Below are positions 5,916 to 10,219 of a stretch of DNA of 10,219 bases, in pieces. Source of the DNA: an uncultured Eubacteriales bacterium (GTDB taxonomy: Bacteria > Bacillota > Clostridia > Oscillospirales > UBA644). Location: the NCBI GenBank assembly GCA_934481505.1, contig CAKSPP010000035.1:1-10219 (forward strand), given 5' to 3'. The notes below the pieces were generated by a model. That model was not told the origin of the DNA, searched no databases, and saw only the letters and a list, made by a program, of their open reading frames with translations. A program made the translations under genes and the position numbers. Within the stretch, counting starts at the first letter, position 1. Each line of letters begins with the position of its first letter.

Positions 5916-6842
5916 TTATTTCTTATTTTTTTCTTTTGAACGCTTATCGTTTATAATTTTCATATGTTCCGCGGTGATAAGTTCGACATTGTTTTCCTTT
6001 GCCCACTGAACGCAGCCTCTGAGAACGGTCGAGAGAAATACTCGGGGAACGCCGAGAATCGATTCAAGGGCGTCGTCGGTGAATTTTACTTTGTCGTCGG
6101 CACGGTCTGCGGCGTATCTTACCGATTCGAGAGATGCCTTGCGGACTTGCAGAAGTTCGGCACGCATCTTGGTTTTCTTATGGAACCAGAAGTTTTTGGA
6201 ATCGCGGTAGCCGTAGTCGACGGGAAGCGGCGGAAAGTCTTTTGCTCGAACGCCGTTGATTATTGCGTCGCTGTATTTTTTCTTCATCAAGATTTTGTCT
6301 ACGCGGAGAATGAAATGTGCACCGAATTTGCTTGTGATACCGTTGAAATCGTGATACGGAGGTTCGTATCCGTTGAGTTCGCCCGCGGCGTCTTTATCAG
6401 CTCCGTCGAGTTCGCGAACCCAGGTACATTCTATTGCCTGAATTGCGTCGGTAAGAACAAGAGGTCTTTTTTCTCCGGTTTCTTCTTCGATAATTCCTTT
6501 TTCAAGTCTGAAATTGCATTTCGGCATTTTATCGGACGGTTTGTCGCCCGGCCAGGAAAGCTTTACGGCTTCCTTAAAGGACTTCGGGTTGTCGTCGATA
6601 AAGTTCAAGGTGCATTTTCCGTTACGCAGAATGTTCTGGGCAGTGTTCGAAGAGTTGCGGCAGCTCAGAAGCATTGCGTAAAAGTCTTTTCCCGCGACAT
6701 AGTAAGGCTGAACGAGGGAATACGGTCCGAGGGTCGTCGAGCCGTCCTCGCAGAGGGTACTGATTATTACGGTCGGCATCGGGAAAAAGAGGGATGTCTG
6801 GTAAAAGTTGTCTACGATTCGAAGATTTTCAAAACTACTCAT
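5916..6842 (-). CDS. FMN-binding split-barrel flavin reductase-like protein with PCP_red-like C-terminus
   Basis: The 308-residue protein has two parts. Residues 15 to about 205 form a flavin reductase/flavoredoxin-type split barrel: FFPMPTVIISTLCEDGSTT (19-37), then the polar-loop segment SCRNSSNTAQNILRNGKCTLNF, and a later strand GAHFILRVDKIL. Such proteins bind FMN and pass electrons from NAD(P)H or ferredoxin. After a basic linker, residues 252-300 (VKFTDDALESILGVPR, then a helix with GC and AKENNVELITAEHM) resemble the PCP_red domain at the end of the light-independent protochlorophyllide reductase B subunit: T-x-x-A, L-x-x-(V/I)-P, a long helix, then IT-x-E. AAAGGAG lies 9 bases before the ATG, and the gene follows the TetR gene by 13 bases. 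It is probably the flavin electron carrier or reductase of the operon. The PCP_red match is by eye and weaker than the flavin call. Confidence 0.8.
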   Translation of the reverse strand: MSSFENLRIVDNFYQTSLFFPMPTVIISTLCEDGSTTLGPYSLVQPYYVAGKDFYAMLLSCRNSSNTAQNILRNGKCTLNFIDDNPKSFKEAVKLSWPGDKPSDKMPKCNFRLEKGIIEEETGEKRPLVLTDAIQAIECTWVRELDGADKDAAGELNGYEPPYHDFNGITSKFGAHFILRVDKILMKKKYSDAIINGVRAKDFPPLPVDYGYRDSKNFWFHKKTKMRAELLQVRKASLESVRYAADRADDKVKFTDDALESILGVPRVFLSTVLRGCVQWAKENNVELITAEHMKIINDKRSKEKNKK

Positions 6843-6855
6843 TGTTCTTTCTCCT

Positions 6856-7368
6856 TTATATAAGTTTTTTCAAAATAGTATACAGTTTTTCAAAGGGAAC
6901 ACCGGCAGTCCCCCATGTTAAAAGAGATTCGGCGATAAACTGCGAAAGAAATTCGGGGTCGTCGCCGTTTTTACATACCGGAAGAAGAAACTTGGCTATC
7001 TGACCGCGAAGAAGTCCGTGTCTTTCGGTAAAAATGGAAGAAAATTTCTTTGCGGCTTCGGGGTCGGTAAAAAGGGCTTCGTGTTCAGCCTCAAAGGTTC
7101 GGAGCATATCGTAAATAAGTCTTACGGTCTCTTCCGCCCCTTCGGGAGAGGAATTCTTAAAGCGGTCGGTGCAGCGTTTCCAGTCTTCGGCAACCACCGT
7201 CGCGATAAGCATATCCTTTGACTTGAAATAGTTATAGACGGTTCCGACGCCGAGCCCGCAGGCTCCCGCGACCGAACGCACGGTCGTTTCGGCATAACCG
7301 CGTTCGACGATCTGTCGTCTGACTTCTTCAAGCAGCTGTTCTCTGACGTTTTCAATAACTTTCGGCAA
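6856..7368 (-). CDS. TetR-family transcriptional repressor, operon regulator
   Basis: The 170-residue protein has a standard TetR N-terminal domain: VREQLLEEVRRQIVERGYAE (8-27), TTVRSVAGACGLGVGTVYNY (28-47) as the helix-turn-helix, then FKSKDMLIATV. The remaining helices form a ligand/dimer domain. No Met lies near the N-terminus after the chosen start. Translation begins at TTG 7368-7366, with GGGAGG about 7 bases before it, and no upstream ATG fits. The family usually senses small hydrophobic molecules. It is the first gene of the six-gene unit, and the operator at 7391-7406 overlaps its transcription start, so it probably represses itself and the pathway until a substrate or product binds. 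The slow TTG codon may keep repressor levels low. Confidence 0.92.
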   Translation of the reverse strand: MPKVIENVREQLLEEVRRQIVERGYAETTVRSVAGACGLGVGTVYNYFKSKDMLIATVVAEDWKRCTDRFKNSSPEGAEETVRLIYDMLRTFEAEHEALFTDPEAAKKFSSIFTERHGLLRGQIAKFLLPVCKNGDDPEFLSQFIAESLLTWGTAGVPFEKLYTILKKLI

Positions 7369-7390
7369 TATCTTTCCTCCCTCCGTATTT

Positions 7391-7406
7391 TATGAACGTG
7401 TTCATA
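7391..7406. promoter_or_regulatory. Palindromic operator for the TetR repressor
   Basis: TATGAAC and GTTCATA are perfect 7-base inverted arms separated by two bases. The site begins 5 bases downstream of the -10 box, covering the expected transcription start, which is the usual position of a TetR-family autoregulatory operator. I noticed no second copy at another promoter in the window. Confidence 0.7.
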
Positions 7407-7411
7407 TAAAT

Positions 7412-7440
7412 ATTATACACAAAAATTTCACATTTGTCAA
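7412..7440 (-). promoter_or_regulatory. Consensus promoter of the TetR-reductase operon
   Basis: A perfect TTGACA (7440-7435), a 17-base spacer and a perfect TATAAT (7417-7412) lie upstream of the TetR gene. Such a strong promoter fits a unit that is held off by a repressor. Confidence 0.93.
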
Positions 7441-7446
7441 GATATG

Positions 7447-7477
7447 AAAAACGCACCTGAAAAACAGGTGCGTTTTC
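7447..7477. terminator. Intrinsic terminator of the Tyr/Asp-rich tail protein gene
   Basis: CGCACCTG (7452-7459) and CAGGTGCG (7465-7472) form a perfect 8-bp stem around an A5 loop. Minus-strand transcripts meet five U residues after it, and plus-strand ones four. It ends the gene at 7517-7840 and insulates the operon promoter, whose -35 box is 6 bases away. Confidence 0.85.
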
Positions 7478-7516
7478 AATGAAAGGATAATAAAAAATGA
7501 TAAAATCATCGAATAA

Positions 7517-7840
7517 TCAGTTATATGAATAATAGTAGTCTTCGGCGTCTTCGTAATCGTAGAAGTCGTCGTAATGGTCCGCGTAGAAATCTTCGGGTGA
7601 AAGATAATCTTTTGCGTTGAAATAATCGTCGTTTGATACCGTCGGCTGTTTTTTCGGGGAAGATTTTTTCGTTGTGTCCGTTGTTGACTTATCGGTCGAC
7701 GGTGTTTTATAGGTATAATTGCTTTTATAGCTTTTGTTTTCGGTCGGAGTTTTGTCGAGATCGGGCGACATACTAATAAACGCAAGTCCGATAAAAAGCA
7801 TTATTATTGCAGCAATAAAAGCACCGAATTTTCCGTTCAT
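7517..7840 (-). CDS. Small membrane-anchored protein with Tyr/Asp-rich tail, unknown function
   Basis: The 107-residue protein has one N-terminal hydrophobic helix (residues 5-24, a signal anchor or uncleaved signal). A low-complexity Thr/Ser/Lys linker at about 29-68 follows, with a repeated short theme of SYKSNY, YTYKTP and DTTKKS. The acidic, tyrosine-rich tail at 71-107 holds ten Tyr, ten Asp and three Glu in 37 residues (for example DHYDDFYDYEDAEDYYYSYN). There is no lipobox Cys. A CGGAGGG ribosome site lies before the ATG. It would be anchored in the membrane with the tail outside. Similar tails recur, to my recollection, in other uncharacterised Clostridia surface proteins. Cation binding or a cell-wall role is speculation. 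It is a single-gene unit. Confidence 0.75.
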   Translation of the reverse strand: MNGKFGAFIAAIIMLFIGLAFISMSPDLDKTPTENKSYKSNYTYKTPSTDKSTTDTTKKSSPKKQPTVSNDDYFNAKDYLSPEDFYADHYDDFYDYEDAEDYYYSYN

Positions 7841-7870
7841 TAAAATCCCTCCGTTTCTCTTTACAATTAT

Positions 7871-7879
7871 ATTATAGCA
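7871..7879 (-). promoter_or_regulatory. Extended -10 promoter for the tail protein gene
   Basis: TGCTATAAT on the minus strand (7879-7871) is a consensus extended -10. The matching -35 position (7899-7894, TGTTTA) is poor, which fits dependence on the TG extension or on an activator. Confidence 0.6.
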
Positions 7880-7885
7880 AAGCCG

Positions 7886-7905
7886 CTGTCCGATAAACAG
7901 GACAG
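7886..7905. repeat. CTGTCC-GGACAG inverted repeat in the divergent promoter region
   Basis: CTGTCC (7886-7891) and GGACAG (7900-7905) are perfect arms 8 bases apart, overlapping the -35 region of the tail protein promoter. It lies 20 bases from the antiporter promoter on the other strand. It is a possible regulator site; no T-run is present. Confidence 0.35.
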
Positions 7906-7924
7906 TTTAATATTTTTCTTTCTC

Positions 7925-7953
7925 TTGACTTTTTTCGGATTTTATGATACAAT
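7925..7953 (+). promoter_or_regulatory. Promoter of the riboswitch-antiporter unit
   Basis: TTGACT (7925-7930), a 17-base spacer and TACAAT (7948-7953) put the transcription start near 7960, just before the riboswitch aptamer. Confidence 0.85.
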
Positions 7954-7960
7954 ATACGCA

Positions 7961-8034
7961 ATATGAGGGAGTAATCGACGATTTATCGTGATATGTCGAC
8001 ATACCGGCGAAAGCCCGGCATATGAGACTCATGT
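7961..8034 (+). ncRNA. yybP-ykoY-type manganese riboswitch aptamer
   Basis: The aptamer is closed by ATATGAG (7961-7967) pairing with CTCATGT (8028-8034), 7 bp with one G-U. Directly inside lie GGAGTA (7968-7973) and GAGA (8024-8027), matching the GGAGUA and AAGA junction elements of the known yybP-ykoY RNA. One arm holds the hairpin ACGAT-TT-ATCGT. The other begins with GACATAC (7998-8004), a signature of this class, and is capped by CCGGC-GAAA-GCCCGG. Known members bind Mn2+ (with Mg2+) and switch on efflux genes. The aptamer is compact, and the assignment is from memory of the published consensus. It overlaps the following terminator, so it should act by transcription attenuation. Confidence 0.75.
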
Positions 8035-8064
8035 GTAGAAATCTTGCACATGCGGTCTTTTTTT
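8026..8064 (+). terminator. Riboswitch-controlled terminator 1
   Basis: CATGTG (8030-8035) pairs with CACATG (8047-8052), extended by GAC (8026-8028) with GTC (8055-8057) across a small internal loop, and is followed by seven T (8058-8064). Its 5' arm reuses CTCATGT, the 3' strand of the aptamer's closing helix. Ligand binding should therefore prevent the terminator (ON switch). Confidence 0.8.
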
Positions 8065-8083
8065 GTGTATGGACTGTATGTGC
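8046..8083 (+). promoter_or_regulatory. Candidate antiterminator helix spanning both terminators
   Basis: GCACATGCGGTC (8046-8057) can pair with GACTGTATGTGC (8072-8083) over all 12 positions, with two G-U pairs and a 14-base loop. It would use the whole 3' arm of terminator 1 and enclose the 5' arm of terminator 2, so forming it excludes both. Pairing is read from the sequence; its use in the cell is inference. Confidence 0.5.
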
Positions 8084-8097
8084 CATACACTTTTTTT
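8065..8097 (+). terminator. Tandem intrinsic terminator 2 in the antiporter leader
   Basis: GTGTATGG (8065-8072) and CCATACAC (8083-8090) form a perfect 8-bp stem with a 10-base loop, followed by seven T (8091-8097). It begins on the base after terminator 1's T-run and ends 6 bases before the antiporter's ribosome site. Confidence 0.85.
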
Positions 8098-8116
8098 ATA
8101 TAACGGAGGGGAATTT

Positions 8117-9154
8117 ATGGAGATTTTTTTGATGTACCTGCTGTTTATCGTGGGTGTCGTCCTTATCGTAAAGGGCGGCGACTGGTTCGTTGACGGAGCG
8201 GTCTGGGTCGCGGAAGTAACGAGAATTCCGAAATTCATTATCGGGGCGACGATAATAAGCATTGCGACAACCCTGCCCGAAATCATAGTTTCGACGATAG
8301 CCGCAATTGAGGGACACGGAATTCTGTTTTCGGACGCCGCAAACGCGGTTGCTTTGTCGCAGGACAAAGTCGGAATGGCGATAGGAAACGGAATAGGCTC
8401 GGTTATCTGCAACACCGCGATGATCCTTGCGATAAGCATGATTTTTATGCCGATAGCAATCAAGAGAAAAGATTTTGCACCGAAAGCTTCGCTGCTTATT
8501 GCGGCGGTTGTCGCTCTTTTCCTCTTTTCGCTTAACGGTTCGTTTTCGCTTATCGGAGCGGCGGTTCTGCTTTTGATTTTCGCACTTTACATTTTCGAAA
8601 ATATCCGCTCGGCAAAAAACAGCCCGTCGGAAGATGGCACGGAAAAGCCCGAGGTTGACAAAAAGTCGATAATAACGAATATTTTAAGAGTTGTTGTCGG
8701 AGCAGCGGCAATAGTCCTCGGTTCTCAGCTGCTTGTCGACAACGGAAGCAAAATTGCGGCATCGTGGGGCGTTTCGGAAGCGATTATCGGCGTAACCTTT
8801 GTCGCAATAGGCACTTCCCTACCGGAACTTGTCACCGCAGTTTCGGCAATAATAAAAAAACAGGCGTCGATGTCGGTCGGAAATGTAATCGGGGCAAACG
8901 TTATCGACACAACGCTTATTCTTGCGGTGTGCTCCTTTATTTACGGAGGAAATCTCCCCGTTTCGGCACAGAATATCTACCTCGACTTCCCCGTCGCGAT
9001 AATCGTTTCGCTGATTGCGGCAATTCCGACGATAATAAACAAGAAATTCAGCCGCTGGCAAGGCGTTTTAATGCTTATAATTTACATCGCCTACCTTATA
9101 ATTACGGTAACCGGACTCGGAAGTTATCTTTCGCTTTTCGGGATTGCGGCGTAA
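8117..9154 (+). CDS. CaCA-family cation antiporter (YrbG-like), likely Mn2+ exporter
   Basis: The ATG at 8117 follows CGGAGGGG (8104-8111). An upstream in-frame start at 8063 lies inside the terminators and is rejected. The 345-residue protein has about ten membrane helices and the two inverted alpha repeats of the Ca2+/cation antiporter family: TTLPE (51-55) with GNGIGSVICN (90-99), and GTSLPE (232-237) with GNVIGANVID (255-264). The ion-site residues known from archaeal NCX_Mj are kept as E55, N99, E237 and D264. The second-repeat Ser of G-S-N is Ala260, and the first-repeat GTS is ATT. The loop between the two halves of repeat 1 (about 64-86) looks longer than usual. A cytoplasmic loop near 163-184 separates the halves. 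The family normally exchanges Ca2+ for Na+ or H+. The Mn-type riboswitch ahead of it suggests that Mn2+ is the physiological substrate here. Confidence 0.9.
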   Translation: MEIFLMYLLFIVGVVLIVKGGDWFVDGAVWVAEVTRIPKFIIGATIISIATTLPEIIVSTIAAIEGHGILFSDAANAVALSQDKVGMAIGNGIGSVICNTAMILAISMIFMPIAIKRKDFAPKASLLIAAVVALFLFSLNGSFSLIGAAVLLLIFALYIFENIRSAKNSPSEDGTEKPEVDKKSIITNILRVVVGAAAIVLGSQLLVDNGSKIAASWGVSEAIIGVTFVAIGTSLPELVTAVSAIIKKQASMSVGNVIGANVIDTTLILAVCSFIYGGNLPVSAQNIYLDFPVAIIVSLIAAIPTIINKKFSRWQGVLMLIIYIAYLIITVTGLGSYLSLFGIAA

Positions 9155-9166
9155 TTCGAATACAGC

Positions 9167-9198
9167 AAAAAAATCCACCCTTTTCGGGTGGATTTTTT
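9167..9198. terminator. Bidirectional terminator between antiporter and acetyltransferase
   Basis: TCCACCC (9174-9180) and GGGTGGA (9186-9192) form a perfect stem around TTTTC, with A7 on the left and T6 on the right. It serves both convergent units; the acetyltransferase stop codon lies in the T-run. Confidence 0.9.
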
Positions 9199-9679
9199 AT
9201 TTGATTATGATACGGGGTTTTTCGACAACGACCACCGCATTATCGGGAATATCCTCGACAATAACGCTGTTCGCTCCGATTTTCACATTGTTTCCTATAC
9301 GGACGCCGCCTAAAATTTTAACGCCGGGGCCTATAATGCAATTATCGCCTATTGTCGGATATCCGCCTTTTCTTCCGCCGATTGTTACCTGGTGAAAAAT
9401 AGTGCAGTTTTCTCCGATAACGGCGTTATGCGAAACAATAATTCCGTTAAGTCCGTGCGGAAAGACGGGAGGCGTTTTGAATTTCGCACCGTAATTCAGG
9501 TGAGTTCCCATGCTCGCGTTATTAAAAGCGTCCGATCTTTTTATCCGATAAAGCAGAAACGCCTTTATTATTTTCGGGCATTTGTTTTCGGGGTCGATTA
9601 CGATACTGCGGTTTTTCCAATATTTTTCGTGATTATACCGCTGGACTTTCGACTTTAATAATTTTTCCGGTTTGTTCAT
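9197..9679 (-). CDS. Hexapeptide-repeat O-acetyltransferase (serine acetyltransferase-like)
   Basis: The 160-residue protein has a short helical N-terminus and then a left-handed beta-helix from about residue 78: IIVSHNAVIGENCTIFHQV, then PTIGDNCIIGPGVKILGG, then VRIGNNVKIGANSVIVEDI. H75 in PHG and the FHQVTIGG segment match the active-site region of the serine acetyltransferase branch. Acetyl-CoA would be the donor. It lacks the long N-terminal helical domain of true CysE (about 250 residues or more), so it more likely acetylates a sugar or surface glycan than serine. A GAGGG ribosome site precedes the ATG. It starts 27 bases after the feoB stop and is probably co-transcribed with it, an uncommon partner for an iron transporter. 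Confidence 0.88.
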   Translation of the reverse strand: MNKPEKLLKSKVQRYNHEKYWKNRSIVIDPENKCPKIIKAFLLYRIKRSDAFNNASMGTHLNYGAKFKTPPVFPHGLNGIIVSHNAVIGENCTIFHQVTIGGRKGGYPTIGDNCIIGPGVKILGGVRIGNNVKIGANSVIVEDIPDNAVVVVEKPRIIIK

Positions 9680-9706
9680 ATATATCCCTCAAAATACAAA
9701 TTCGTT

Positions 9707-10219
9707 TTATACGATTCCGACAAGCATACATACCGTATGTGCAAGCAGAGCGACAAGCCATGCAAGAAGGCACTGCCCTGTAATTATCACGGCGGCAAAT
9801 CCTCCGCCGAGTTCGCGTTTTATTGCAGCCACAGCCGCAACACATGGCGTATAGAGAAGACAGAAAACAAGCATACTCACAGCCGACGCCGGAGAAAGAA
9901 CAGCGGTTATTCCGACGCCCGCGGTAAGAACTTCAAGCGACGAAACAACACTTTCTTTTGCCATAAACCCTGCAATAAGAGCCGTCACTATCCGCCAGTC
10001 GTTAAGACCTATCGGAGCAAAAATCGGAGAAACGAAGCCGGCAAGGCAGGCAAGGATGCTGTCTTTTGCATCGCTTACGATATTAAACCCGAAATCAAAC
10101 GTCTGCAAGAACCATACGACAATAGACGCCATAAAAATAACGGTAAAAGCTCTTGTAAGGAAGTCTTTCGCCTTATCCCAAAGGAGCATAAGAACATTTT
10201 TCGCCCCGGGCATACGGTA
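9707..10219 (-). CDS. feoB: Ferrous iron transport protein B, C-terminal part (5' end outside window)
   Basis: The open frame enters from the right edge (YRMPGAKNVL) and gives the last 170 residues of FeoB. The tail of the membrane domain is recognisable: WDKAKDFLTRAFTVIF, GLNDWRIVTALIAGFMAKES, and LLYTPCVAAVAAIKREL with the conserved Cys of the second Gate domain, followed by a final hydrophobic helix. FeoB imports Fe2+ across the cytoplasmic membrane with the help of an N-terminal GTPase, which lies outside the window. An internal ATG at 10213 is within the conserved region and is not the real start. No feoC-like gene follows; an acetyltransferase gene does. Confidence 0.93.
   Translation of the reverse strand, partial: YRMPGAKNVLMLLWDKAKDFLTRAFTVIFMASIVVWFLQTFDFGFNIVSDAKDSILACLAGFVSPIFAPIGLNDWRIVTALIAGFMAKESVVSSLEVLTAGVGITAVLSPASAVSMLVFCLLYTPCVAAVAAIKRELGGGFAAVIITGQCLLAWLVALLAHTVCMLVGIV

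Noticed and set aside
5964..6863. 299-codon plus-strand open frame opposite the flavin reductase gene
   Set aside because: It is antisense to a clear conserved gene, has no family resemblance or ribosome site, and follows from the codon choice of the real gene.
7961..8034. Fluoride, c-di-GMP or magnesium riboswitch
   Set aside because: The characteristic cores of those classes are absent. The GGAGTA / GACATAC / GAGA set fits yybP-ykoY better.
8063..8116. In-frame upstream extension of the antiporter start
   Set aside because: It would begin inside terminator 1's T-run and pass through terminator 2, without a ribosome site; the ATG at 8117 has a strong one.

Overview
The window looks like chromosomal DNA of an anaerobic, moderately low-GC Firmicute of the class Clostridia, perhaps a gut Oscillospiraceae or Ruminococcaceae relative. 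This is inferred from strong AGGAGG-type ribosome binding sites, near-consensus TTGACA/TATAAT promoters, many U-tailed terminators, a TnpV-type transposon remnant, FeoB, and a Mn-type riboswitch. No rRNA, tRNA or CRISPR array was seen.

Left part (1-2058). On the minus strand a 70-residue Cro/CI-type regulator is followed by the 5' part of a sensor histidine kinase with a multi-helix membrane sensor, which runs off the left edge. They sit behind a clear promoter with a dyad at its expected start site. Beyond it lies a scar-like stretch holding an orphan terminator hairpin and a 26-codon fragment that looks like the N-terminus of the transposon protein TnpV.

Middle (2076-7440). A plus-strand two-helix membrane protein of unknown function meets, at a shared bidirectional terminator, the end of a compact six-gene minus-strand operon. 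From its promoter the operon reads: TetR repressor (TTG start, palindromic operator overlapping the start of transcription); FMN split-barrel flavin reductase with a C-terminal segment resembling the protochlorophyllide reductase PCP_red domain; atypical SDR; DUF1295/steroid 5-alpha-reductase-like membrane protein; six-helix membrane protein of unknown function; and a 213-residue protein that aligns by eye with ferredoxin-dependent bilin reductases (PcyA family). Gaps are 1-18 bases, and the last two genes overlap by ATGA. I read this as a repressor-controlled, partly membrane-bound reductive pathway for a hydrophobic molecule. Tetrapyrrole-derived or steroid-like compounds are the leading guesses. 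It is the most likely undescribed system in the window.

Right part (7441-10219). A small membrane-anchored protein with a Tyr/Asp-rich tail is divergent from a Ca2+/Na+-type (CaCA) antiporter gene. The antiporter's leader carries a yybP-ykoY-like manganese riboswitch, followed by two tandem intrinsic terminators and a 12-bp alternative helix that would disrupt both, so the antiporter is probably a manganese exporter. Convergent to it, sharing a bidirectional terminator, are the 3' end of feoB (ferrous iron transport) and a hexapeptide-repeat acetyltransferase.
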